Below are positions 43,970 through 51,595 of a stretch of DNA of 51,595 nt, piece after piece. The stretch lies in assembly GCF_013317235.1 (NCBI RefSeq), contig NZ_WLCM01000005.1, positions 151,214 to 202,808 of the forward strand. The letters run 5' to 3'. The notes under the pieces are model-generated. The model was given only the letters and a program-made list of their open reading frames with translations, had not been told where the DNA came from and searched no databases. Made by a program: the position numbers and the translations under genes. This DNA is from Leisingera sp. ANG59 (GTDB lineage Bacteria; Pseudomonadota; Alphaproteobacteria; Rhodobacterales; Rhodobacteraceae). Position 1 is the first letter of the stretch. The number at the start of each line of letters is the position of its first letter.

Positions 43970-44091
43970 GCAGCGGATCCGAACTTGGGAGCTGAACCAG
44001 CCCCCGGAACACTCTCGGCGAAGAATTCCCCCGCACATCACTGCTGAGCACTTTAGTTTTTTGCACGAGGTCCGTGTTGGAGAAGCTTCAT

Positions 44092-44550
44092 TCAGGGCAC
44101 CACAGGCATATCCCTCTTAATCGTGCGAAGGACCACGTTGGTCTGCGCACTGGCGACTGCTGGCAGGCGGAACAGGAAGCCCTCAAGAAACCGGTTATAG
44201 ACTTCCAGGTCCGGTGCCAGCACCCGCAGATGATAATCCGCCTGGCCGGTTGTGGCATAACACTCCTGCACCAGCGGGTTTGTTTCAACGGCGCGGATGA
44301 ACTCCACCAGCTTGTCCGGGTCATGACGGGTCAGATGGACATGCACGATTGCCTGGAAGCCAAGCCCCATTGCTGGAGCGTTCACCACAGCGCCATAGCG
44401 TTCGATGATGCCTGCCTCCTCAAGCGCCCTGACCCGGCGCCAAAGGGCGGACGGCGACATGCCTACAGCTTCTGCGAGATCGGCATTGGAAATACGGGAA
44501 TCTTCCTGGAGTAGCGTCAGAATTCGGCGGTCGCGGTCGTTGAGATCCAT
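44092..44550 (-). CDS. Lrp/AsnC-family transcriptional regulator
   Basis: 152 residues: N-terminal helix-turn-helix (LTLLQEDSRISNADLAEAVGMSPSALWRRVRALE) and a RAM effector-binding domain (CYATTGQADYHLRVLAPD). Such regulators usually sense amino acids. It is divergent from the indolepyruvate oxidoreductase gene across 145 bases, so it most likely controls that aromatic amino acid catabolic enzyme. Confidence 0.92.
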   Translation of the reverse strand: MDLNDRDRRILTLLQEDSRISNADLAEAVGMSPSALWRRVRALEEAGIIERYGAVVNAPAMGLGFQAIVHVHLTRHDPDKLVEFIRAVETNPLVQECYATTGQADYHLRVLAPDLEVYNRFLEGFLFRLPAVASAQTNVVLRTIKRDMPVVP

Positions 44551-44652
44551 TTTCCGGTCACTTTTCCCAGTTCACTGCTTAACGAAGGGTAACTTAACCA
44601 CGATTCACCGCAAAACCAACAAATCGGGCAAATCTTTTCAAGCTATAGGGAT

Positions 44653-44677
44653 TACTTTTCCGTATACTACTTTTCCG
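44653..44677 (+). repeat. Direct repeat TACTTTTCCG x2, 15-base period
   Basis: Two identical ten-base copies at 44653-44662 and 44668-44677, separated by TATAC. The overlapping TATACT (44663-44668) could be a -10 for the downstream gene. Candidate Lrp/AsnC operator. Confidence 0.4.
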
Positions 44678-44695
44678 CGCAAGGATTCCGCCGCG

Positions 44696-47600
44696 ATGAC
44701 CGAGCTGAGCCACGATTTCCGCAGCTACAAGCTGGACGACCGATACGACATGACCAAAGGCCGGGTGTTCCTGACAGGCACCCAGGCGCTGGCCCGGGTG
44801 ATGCTAGATCAAGCCCGCCGAGACCACGCCGCGGGTTTGAACACCGCCGGATTTGTGTCGGGCTACCGCGGCTCGCCGCTGGGCGGGGTCGACCTGGAGT
44901 TCTGGCGAGCGGAAAAGCGGATGCAGGAGAACCGCATCAAGTTCATGCCCGCGGTAAACGAGGACCTGGGCGCCACCGCGGTGCTTGGCGCGCAGCAGGC
45001 AGTGCTGGACCCGCATTGCGAGGTCGAGGGCGTCTTCTCCATGTGGTACGGCAAGGGTCCGGGCGTGGACCGTTCCGGCGATGCGCTGAAACACGGCAAC
45101 GCCTACGGCTCCTCGAAGAAGGGCGGCGTTCTGGTGGTGGCGGGCGACGACCATGGCTGCGTGAGCTCCTCCATGCCGCACCAGTCGGATGTGGCTTTCA
45201 TGTCCTGGTTCATGCCGGTGCTGAACCCGGCAGATGTCTCTGAATACCTGACCTTCGGTGAATACGGCTTTGCCCTGTCCCGCTATTCCGGCACTTGGGT
45301 CGGCTTCAAGGCAGTGTCGGAAACCGTGGAAAGCGCGCGCTCGGTCGAACTGCAGCCGGATCGCCAGTTCACTTACCCTGAACTGCCGGACTACCCTGGC
45401 GGGCTGCATATCCGCCGCGCCGACCTGCCCTCGCCTGAGATCGAGACACGCATCCATGCCAAACTCGCCGCGGTTCGCGCCTTTGCTGAGGCCAACCCGA
45501 TCGACAAGCGGATCTATGACATCAAGGAAGCGCGCTTCGGCTTCGTCTCCACTGGCAAGGGGCACCTGGACCTGATGGAGGCGCTGCGCCTGCTGGAGCT
45601 GGACGAGGCCGCCTGCCGCCGCTTGGGGATCGATATCTACAAGGTCGGCATGGTCTGGCCGCTGGACCGCACCGATGCGCTGAAGTTCGTGAAGGGCAAG
45701 CAGGAAGTCCTGGTCGTCGAAGAAAAGCGCGGCATCATCGAGAGTCAGTTCAAGGAAAACTTCTATGACTGGCCCGGCAGCAAGCCGGAGAAGATGGTCG
45801 GCAAATACGACAGCCAGGGCGAGCCGCTAATCCCGTGGACCGGTGAGCTGAGCCCGCTGCTGCTGGCGCCCATCGTGGCGGCGCGGCTGGACAAGTTTTT
45901 CCCGGAGGAAAACCTGCCGGCCAAGGCCGCTGCGCTGACGGCTGAACCGCCGAAAGTGCTGAACGTGCCCGGCGCCACCCGCACGCCCTATTTCTGCTCC
46001 GGCTGCCCGCACAACACCTCGACCAAGCTGCCCGAGGGTTCGAAGGCGTTCTCCGGCATTGGCTGCCATGTGATGGCGAGCTGGATGGATCGCGAAACCG
46101 CCGGCTATGCGCAGATGGGCGGCGAAGGCGTGCCGTGGACCGTTGCCTCGCAGTTCAACGGCAACAAGCATGTGTTCCAGAACCTCGGCGAAGGCACCTG
46201 GTATCACTCCGGCTCGCTGGCGATCCGCCAGGCGGTCGCGGCCGGCACCAACATCACCTACAAGATCCTGTATAACGACGCGGTGGCGATGACCGGAGGC
46301 CAGCCGGTGGACGGACCGGTCTCTGTCCATGGCATAGCCCAGACCTGCCGCGCCGAAGGCGTGCAGCGGATCGCCCTGATCTCGGACGATATCGCTAAGT
46401 TCAGCCATGGGGATTTCCCGGCAGGCACCACGTTCCACGACCGCAACGCGCTGGACGCGGTCCAGCGGGAACTGCGCGAAATCCCCGGCGTCACCGTGCT
46501 GATCTACGAGCAGACCTGCGCCACCGAAAAGCGCCGCCGCCGCAAGCGCGGCAAGATGGAGGACCCGAAACGCTTTGCCTTCATCAACGATCTGGTCTGC
46601 GAGGGCTGCGGCGACTGCTCGGTCGAATCCAACTGCCTGAGCGTGGAGCCGAAAGAGACGCCGTTCGGGCGCAAGCGCAAGATCAACCTGTCCACCTGCA
46701 ACAAGGACTTTTCCTGCCTGAACGGCTTCTGCCCCAGCTTTGTCACCGTCGAAGGAGCCACCCGGCGCAAGAAGAAACCTGCCGGGCTGAACGCCGCCGA
46801 ATTGGCGGCCAAGCTGCCCGCCCCGGACCTTCCCTCCCTGGCAGAACCATTCGATCTGCTTGTAACCGGGGTGGGCGGCACCGGCGTAGTTACCGTCGGG
46901 GCTCTGATCACCATGGCAGCGCACTTGGAAGGCAAGGGATCCAGTGTGCTGGACTTCACCGGTTTTGCCCAGAAGTTCGGCACGGTGCTGAGCTACATCC
47001 GGCTGTCCAATTCCCCTGACACGCTGAACCAGGTCAGGACCGATCAAGGCGGTGCAGATGCAGTCATTGGCTGCGATCTTGTCGTCAGCTCAGCGCCGAA
47101 GGCATCAGCTCATTACCGCGCAGGCACCAAAGTCGTACTGAACCGGGCGGAAATGCCCACGGGCGATCTGGTTTTGCGCCGCGATGCCGACCTGATGGCC
47201 GGGGTGCGCGAGAAAACCATTGCAGCAGCGGTAGGTCCGCAGAACCTGTCCGGTTTCAATGCCAACGAAGCCGCTGAGGTAATGCTGGGAGATGCAGTTC
47301 TTGCGAATGTCATGATGCTGGGCTTTGCCTGGCAAAAAGGACTGGTGCCAGTCAGTGCAAACGCCCTGGACCAGGCGATTGAGCTGAACGGCGTGGCTAT
47401 CGACAAAAACCGCCTCGCATTTGCCATCGGCCGCGCCATGGCTGCAAACCCGAAACTGGTTGAGGACAAGTACAAAGAAACTTCGGACTATGACGAGACG
47501 TTGACCGAGCTGGTCGAGCGGCGCGCGACCTTCCTGAGCGGATACCAGGACACCAAATATGCAGCACGATATCGGGAAACACTCGCACGGTTCCGCGACG

Positions 47601-48118
47601 CCCTCCCGGCTGATGCACAGGAGCAGCTTACCGAAGCGGCGGCCCGGTCGCTGTTCAAACTGATGGCCTATAAGGACGAATTTGAAGTTGCGCGCCTGCT
47701 GACCAGCGAGAAGTTCCGTCACCAGATCGAGGACGAATTCGAGGGTGACTTCACTGTCAATTACCACCTTGCCCCGCCGGTCCTGAACCGCAGGAGGGAC
47801 AGCCGCGGCAGGCCGCGGAAGCGCTCCTTCGGCCCCTGGCTGCGCCCAGGACTGAACTTGCTGGCCAAAGCACGCCGCCTGCGCGGCACCGCTTTCAACG
47901 TCTTCGGCTATCACGAGGAGGCCCGGCTGCACCGCGATCTGCTGGCCTGGTACGAGTCCGCACTCAGCAAGGTTGCCCAGCGCTGCAGCCCGGACACGCA
48001 TGACTCCTGCCTTGAGATACTGAAAGCGCCGATGGAAATCCGCGGTTACGGTCCGGTGCGCCTGGAGGCCGCGAAGGCGGTCAGGGCAAAAGCAGATGAG
48101 ATGCTGCGCAAGCTCTAA
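44696..48118 (+). CDS. Indolepyruvate ferredoxin oxidoreductase, fused alpha-beta
   Basis: 1140 residues from the ATG at 44696 (AAGGA ten bases upstream). It oxidatively decarboxylates aryl pyruvates from Trp, Phe and Tyr transamination to aryl-acetyl-CoA, reducing ferredoxin. The N-terminal two-thirds is the IorA-like thiamine-diphosphate part (GFVSGYRGSPLGGVD, YFCSGCPHNTSTK, MGGEGVPW). CEGCGDCSVESNCLSVEP carries one Fe-S cluster, and the gamma-like domain begins at LLVTGVGGTGVVTVG. Full length for the fused proteobacterial form. Transcribed alone, divergent from the Lrp regulator. Confidence 0.95.
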   Translation: MTELSHDFRSYKLDDRYDMTKGRVFLTGTQALARVMLDQARRDHAAGLNTAGFVSGYRGSPLGGVDLEFWRAEKRMQENRIKFMPAVNEDLGATAVLGAQQAVLDPHCEVEGVFSMWYGKGPGVDRSGDALKHGNAYGSSKKGGVLVVAGDDHGCVSSSMPHQSDVAFMSWFMPVLNPADVSEYLTFGEYGFALSRYSGTWVGFKAVSETVESARSVELQPDRQFTYPELPDYPGGLHIRRADLPSPEIETRIHAKLAAVRAFAEANPIDKRIYDIKEARFGFVSTGKGHLDLMEALRLLELDEAACRRLGIDIYKVGMVWPLDRTDALKFVKGKQEVLVVEEKRGIIESQFKENFYDWPGSKPEKMVGKYDSQGEPLIPWTGELSPLLLAPIVAARLDKFFPEENLPAKAAALTAEPPKVLNVPGATRTPYFCSGCPHNTSTKLPEGSKAFSGIGCHVMASWMDRETAGYAQMGGEGVPWTVASQFNGNKHVFQNLGEGTWYHSGSLAIRQAVAAGTNITYKILYNDAVAMTGGQPVDGPVSVHGIAQTCRAEGVQRIALISDDIAKFSHGDFPAGTTFHDRNALDAVQRELREIPGVTVLIYEQTCATEKRRRRKRGKMEDPKRFAFINDLVCEGCGDCSVESNCLSVEPKETPFGRKRKINLSTCNKDFSCLNGFCPSFVTVEGATRRKKKPAGLNAAELAAKLPAPDLPSLAEPFDLLVTGVGGTGVVTVGALITMAAHLEGKGSSVLDFTGFAQKFGTVLSYIRLSNSPDTLNQVRTDQGGADAVIGCDLVVSSAPKASAHYRAGTKVVLNRAEMPTGDLVLRRDADLMAGVREKTIAAAVGPQNLSGFNANEAAEVMLGDAVLANVMMLGFAWQKGLVPVSANALDQAIELNGVAIDKNRLAFAIGRAMAANPKLVEDKYKETSDYDETLTELVERRATFLSGYQDTKYAARYRETLARFRDALPADAQEQLTEAAARSLFKLMAYKDEFEVARLLTSEKFRHQIEDEFEGDFTVNYHLAPPVLNRRRDSRGRPRKRSFGPWLRPGLNLLAKARRLRGTAFNVFGYHEEARLHRDLLAWYESALSKVAQRCSPDTHDSCLEILKAPMEIRGYGPVRLEAAKAVRAKADEMLRKL

Positions 48119-48132
48119 AAGCTCTATCGACT

Positions 48133-48167
48133 GCCAGCACTGGGACTTCAGATGTCCCAGTGCTGGC
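48133..48167. terminator. 14-base perfect inverted repeat between convergent genes
   Basis: GCCAGCACTGGGAC (48133-48146), seven-base loop, GTCCCAGTGCTGGC (48154-48167). It is placed between the indolepyruvate oxidoreductase and tetR genes; the tetR stop codon lies in the loop and its last codons form one arm. No T-run, so it may act as a bidirectional terminator or mRNA end protector. Confidence 0.65.
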
Positions 48168-48813
48168 GCGTGAACGCGGTGAAGGCTTCCATCTCCTCGG
48201 CCAGCGGTTCCCGCCCGGTAAATACCTTGAGATACTCTGGTGTCACCTCCAGCCGGTGGGCATGGCTCTCGTTGGGGTCCGCCATGTCATAGCCCAGCTG
48301 CATATAGTAGAGCACCTTGGCGCGGGTCGTTGCCTCGCGTTCCGGGTAGCCATAGCGGGCAAACATTGCGGTCAAAGCTTCAACCCGGCGCCGGTCGGAC
48401 CGGTCCAGCAAGCTGCGCACCTTGCCTGATCGCCGCGACCAGTCCCGCACCGCAAAATCCAGCGCGGTATTGAACAGATTGGGGTTGGTGATGCAGTGAA
48501 AAACGTTCAACACGGCCCCTGTGATAGTCTTTGCCGGAGCTTCCGCCTGCCGCACCATACCTGCGGTGTTGGTCTGCTCCCATGTTTTCAAGAGCGCATC
48601 CAGCAAGTCCTGACGTGATTTGAAGTACCAGTAAAAAGAAGACCGGGAGACATTCATCCGCTCTGCCAGCGCCAATACTTTAACTTGTTCAACTCCGTCA
48701 GAGATGAGCACATCCATAGCTACATTAAGCCAGTCGTTGCGGGTGACCTTGATGTTGCCGACCAGCGGCTCAGCCTCCGGATCATCCCGGTGCAGGACAG
48801 GTTTTTGCGCCAT
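48148..48813 (-). CDS. TetR/AcrR-family transcriptional regulator
   Basis: 221 residues. The N-terminal helix-turn-helix reads VKVLALAERMNVSRSSFYWYFKSRQDLLDAL; the remainder is the ligand-binding part. It is divergent from the peptide transporter operon across 423 bases, whose regulation it might control, but the distance makes this uncertain. Confidence 0.92.
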   Translation of the reverse strand: MAQKPVLHRDDPEAEPLVGNIKVTRNDWLNVAMDVLISDGVEQVKVLALAERMNVSRSSFYWYFKSRQDLLDALLKTWEQTNTAGMVRQAEAPAKTITGAVLNVFHCITNPNLFNTALDFAVRDWSRRSGKVRSLLDRSDRRRVEALTAMFARYGYPEREATTRAKVLYYMQLGYDMADPNESHAHRLEVTPEYLKVFTGREPLAEEMEAFTAFTRQHWDI

Positions 48814-49236
48814 GGGAGGCCTTTCAGGTCGGTTGCATTTTCGTCAGTCTACGCCGGGCCCGCAGCCAGCGCCAACACGGCACCTCAGTCTGCATCGAAT
48901 TGCTATCAGGTTTGAGTGGCTGCAGCGACACACCGTACTGACAGCCAGGCCTTCGGGAACTTCTGACCGATTGAAGCTGCCAATACGTGGACATGATCAA
49001 TCGTGACGGGGCGTTGGCGCACTCCTTTGACCGCCCATTCCACCGGTTTCAATGCTTGTTGCAAAGCCTTCCTGGACCCGCAATGCTTTCATCGTCTATG
49101 CCAATTTCCCTTGCATAACCGGCATCTGGCCAAATGGGGTTTGACTAAACAGCCTTTGGCGCGCGAAGGTGTTAGAAAAAACAGGGGAAAACACGATCTC
49201 ATGAGCGCCTTGAACCAGCTGGGCGGGCAATTCTGA
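48814..49236. other. 423-base intergenic region before transporter operon
   Basis: No convincing gene. A short open stretch ends in MSALNQLGGQF and its TGA touches the next ATG (TGAATG), so a leader peptide coupled to the transporter gene is possible. No clear ribosome site is seen for the ABC gene itself. Confidence 0.3.
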
Positions 49237-51018
49237 ATGCGTCCGCTGCTGTCCGTCGAAAACCTCAGCATTGGATTTGGCAAAGGAGAATCCGTTGTCA
49301 ATGACGTCAGCTTTGCCGTCCAGCCCGGCGAAACACTGGCCTTGGTTGGGGAAAGCGGCTCGGGAAAAACAATTTCCTGCCGGGCAGTGCTGCGTATCCT
49401 TCCGAAGGTGGCTCAACTGCGTTCCGGGCGGATTCTACTGGAAAGCCGCGGCAAGAAGCTGGACCTTGCCTCGCTTGACGAACGTCTCATGCGCGACGTG
49501 CGCGGCAACACGGTCTCAATGATCTTTCAGGAGCCGATGCGGTCCTTGTCGCCGCTGCACCGGATCGGAAATCAAGTATCCGAAGTGCTGTGGCTGCATG
49601 GGCGCAAATCTGAACGCGAAGCACGCGATGTGGTCCTGGAATGCTTTGAGCGGGTAGGGTTTCCTGAACCAGAGCGCACCTATCGCTCCTACCCGTTCGA
49701 ACTGTCAGGAGGGATGCGCCAGCGGGCGATGATTGCCATGGCAATGGTTGCCAAACCCGACCTGCTGATTGCAGACGAACCGACCACAGCACTGGATGTG
49801 ACCACACAGGCGCAGGTTCTGGGGCTAATGAAGGACCTGCAGCGCGAAACCGGCATGGCAATGATCCTGGTGACTCACGATCTGGGCGTGGTCGCCAATA
49901 TGGCAGAACAAGTGGTGGTGATGCACAAGGGCCGGGTCATGGAATCCGGGCGCGCCGAACCAATGCTGCGTGCGCCGGCTCACCCATATACCAAGGCATT
50001 GTTCGACGCCGCACCGGAGATTCCGGATGCGGCAGTTGTCGCGATCCCGCCTTCGCGCGATGACCTGATCCTGGAGATGAAATCTGTCTCCAAAACCTAC
50101 ACGCTGCGGGCTGGCAAAGGATGGCAATCACCGACACTGATTCATGCCTGCCGGGAAATCAACTTGCGGGTGACCCGCGGTGAGACACTGGCGATTGTGG
50201 GAGAGAGCGGCTCAGGCAAAACAACGGCTGCCCGAATTGCATTGGGGGCTGAGCCACCAGATCCCGGTGGCGAGGTACTGTTCCGGCCTGACCCCAACCG
50301 CCCCCCAGTCGCAGTGCAAGACATGAACCGGGAAACGCGAACGGCTTTTCAAAAACAAGCTCAGATGGTGTTTCAGGACCCGTATTCGTCGCTATCGCCG
50401 CGAATGCGCATACAGGACACGCTGATGGAACCGCTGGACATCCATCGCATAGGCACGCGGGCCGAGCGCCGCGATAAGGCTGCGGAGATGCTGCGCCTGG
50501 TGGGCCTGTCTCCTGACATGCTGAAGCGCTATCCCCACGCCTTTTCAGGCGGTCAGCGCCAGCGTCTGTCAATCGCACGCGCCTTGATGCTGGACCCTGC
50601 TCTGATTGTCTGCGATGAACCGACGTCAGCGCTGGACGTCTCGGTCCAGGAACAGATTCTCAGGCTGCTGGAGGAAATCCGCGACCAGCACAACCTGTCC
50701 TACCTGTTCATCAGCCATGACCTGGCCGTGGTGGCACGGATTGCAGATGAAGTCGCGGTGATGCGGCGCGGGCTGATCGTCGAGCAGGCACCGCCGGAAA
50801 CATTGTTTTATAATCCGCAGCATCCCTACACCAAGGCTTTGATCGCTGCCCAGCCGGAACCGGACATCGACCGGCCAATCGACCTGAAACTCGTGGCCCA
50901 AGGTGCGGGTGCGCCCGAGTGCTGGCCCGAAGCGTTTCGGTTCAGTGGCGTCGATGCCCCGCCCCTTGTGAATTTGAAAAATCTGGAACCCGGCCACAAG
51001 GTGCGCTGCCATGCTTGA
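49237..51018 (+). CDS. Peptide/nickel-type ABC transporter ATPase, tandem fused (YejF/Dpp-like)
   Basis: 593 residues with two complete ATPase domains. First: Walker A GESGSGKT, signature LSGGMRQR, Walker [13 protein letters not shown]. Second: Walker A GESGSGKT, signature FSGGQRQR, Walker [19 protein letters not shown] segments of the oligopeptide family follow each. It powers import of oligopeptides or related solutes. The last eight bases overlap the start of the binding-protein gene. Confidence 0.93.
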   Translation: MRPLLSVENLSIGFGKGESVVNDVSFAVQPGETLALVGESGSGKTISCRAVLRILPKVAQLRSGRILLESRGKKLDLASLDERLMRDVRGNTVSMIFQEPMRSLSPLHRIGNQVSEVLWLHGRKSEREARDVVLECFERVGFPEPERTYRSYPFELSGGMRQRAMIAMAMVAKPDLLIADEPTTALDVTTQAQVLGLMKDLQRETGMAMILVTHDLGVVANMAEQVVVMHKGRVMESGRAEPMLRAPAHPYTKALFDAAPEIPDAAVVAIPPSRDDLILEMKSVSKTYTLRAGKGWQSPTLIHACREINLRVTRGETLAIVGESGSGKTTAARIALGAEPPDPGGEVLFRPDPNRPPVAVQDMNRETRTAFQKQAQMVFQDPYSSLSPRMRIQDTLMEPLDIHRIGTRAERRDKAAEMLRLVGLSPDMLKRYPHAFSGGQRQRLSIARALMLDPALIVCDEPTSALDVSVQEQILRLLEEIRDQHNLSYLFISHDLAVVARIADEVAVMRRGLIVEQAPPETLFYNPQHPYTKALIAAQPEPDIDRPIDLKLVAQGAGAPECWPEAFRFSGVDAPPLVNLKNLEPGHKVRCHA

Positions 51019-51595
51019 AGCCCTGAAACTTTTCCTAGCCGCCGCCTTCTGCCTTGCGCCTTTTGGTGCTTTTGCAGACATCACGGTACAGGAAAGCGGT
51101 TTCTGGAGTTCCGAAGTTAAGGCAGGATACCTGCCCCCTGCTGCCAAACGCCTGCCCGAGGTGCCGCTTGTGGTGGATCTGGTTGCCAAGGGCCGGGAAT
51201 TTGGCGTTCAGGGCGGCACCCTCAATACAATGGTCACGCGCTCCAAAGATATCCGGCAGATGGTGGTCTATGGCTATGCCCGGCTGGCGGGCTATGACGA
51301 GAAGTACCAGTTAAAACCGGACATCCTGCTGGGTTACGAAAACGAAGGGAACCGCAGGTACACGCTGAAACTGCGGCCCGGTCACCGCTGGTCCAACGGC
51401 GACGCCTTCACATCGGACGATTTCCGCTACTGGTGGGACGATGTCGCGAACAACGTATTGCTTAGTCCTGCCGGCCCGCCGGACTTTCTGCGGGTGATGG
51501 GACAACTGCCGCGGGTCAGTTTCCCTGACCAAACCACGGTCATCTACGAATGGGACAATCCGAACCCCAGCTTCCTGCATATGCTGGCCCAGGCC
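51011..51595 (+). CDS. Family 5 extracellular solute-binding protein, cut by window edge
   Basis: 195 codons in the window, frame open at the right edge (full members are about 550-650 residues). Signal peptide LFLAAAFCLAPFGAFA, then family features GGTLNTMVTRSKDIR, LKPDILLGYENEG and YTLKLRPGHRWSNGDAFTSDDF. Periplasmic receptor of the ABC importer whose ATPase gene overlaps it; permease genes presumably follow. Confidence 0.9.
   Translation, partial: MLEALKLFLAAAFCLAPFGAFADITVQESGFWSSEVKAGYLPPAAKRLPEVPLVVDLVAKGREFGVQGGTLNTMVTRSKDIRQMVVYGYARLAGYDEKYQLKPDILLGYENEGNRRYTLKLRPGHRWSNGDAFTSDDFRYWWDDVANNVLLSPAGPPDFLRVMGQLPRVSFPDQTTVIYEWDNPNPSFLHMLAQA

Noticed and set aside
48955-48985. GGAAC at 48956 as an EcfG promoter of the peptide transporter
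   Set aside because: No CGTT or GGTT at 16-17 bases, and the gene starts more than 250 bases away.
1-51595. CRISPR arrays, insertion sequences, prophage, tRNA or rRNA genes
   Set aside because: No regularly spaced repeats, transposase or phage proteins, or tRNA-like cloverleaf sequences were noticed on either strand.

Overview
The window reads as chromosomal DNA of a GC-rich alphaproteobacterium, most likely Rhodobacteraceae of the roseobacter group (Leisingera/Phaeobacter-like). This taxon is inferred from several things: an irr-fabA-fabB-fabI cluster, a ccoGHIS cluster with an FnrL-type box, a complete PhyR-NepR-EcfG stress module, fused indolepyruvate oxidoreductase, and pca aromatic genes. 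No tRNA, rRNA, insertion sequence, phage gene or CRISPR array was seen.

Layout. 1-6.2 kb: heme synthesis (hemE cut by the window edge, hemC, hemF) with a GH25 lysozyme-like lipoprotein, an SDR protein, an RsmC-like methyltransferase and clpS. 6.3-9.4 kb: a HAD phosphatase, a small tautomerase and a D,D-carboxypeptidase with a SPOR domain. 9.5-13.9 kb: ccoGHIS, for assembly of cbb3 oxidase, preceded by an FNR-type box but without ccoNOQP beside it.

14-24 kb is a general stress response island. phyR faces nepR-ecfG-histidine kinase-phospholipase D. The intergenic region holds two overlapping, oppositely directed sigma-EcfG promoters (GGAAC-N16-CGTW). I find matching GGAAC-N16/17-[CG]GTT sites, each about 30-50 bases before the start codon, ahead of a PRC-barrel protein, exoD, a secreted protein plus entericidin pair, dps, and two DUF1328 membrane peptides. 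The island therefore looks like a regulator surrounded by its own regulon. A Crp/Fnr regulator inside it is broken by a stop codon and a frameshift.

24-30.8 kb: a radical SAM/SPASM protein, a PhyH dioxygenase with a divergent LysR regulator, then irr and fabA-fabB-fabI (unsaturated fatty acid synthesis), and an FKBP isomerase. 30.9-37.6 kb: a run of co-directional catabolic genes with frequent stop-start overlaps (haloacid dehalogenase, hydrolases, PLP dehydratase, pcaD, esterase, pcaB). 37.7-40.4 kb: an alcohol dehydrogenase, an ArsR regulator with a persulfide-sensor-like cysteine pair, and an FAH-family enzyme.

40.4-43.4 kb encodes the most unusual protein: an ABC exporter membrane domain joined to a nucleotide-binding region that has lost its ATPase motifs, then a cyclic-nucleotide-binding domain. 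It apparently begins at a non-standard ATC codon. 43.5-51.6 kb: a DUF3307 membrane protein, an Lrp/AsnC regulator divergent from the 1140-residue indolepyruvate ferredoxin oxidoreductase, a TetR regulator, and the start of a peptide ABC transporter operon that runs off the right edge.
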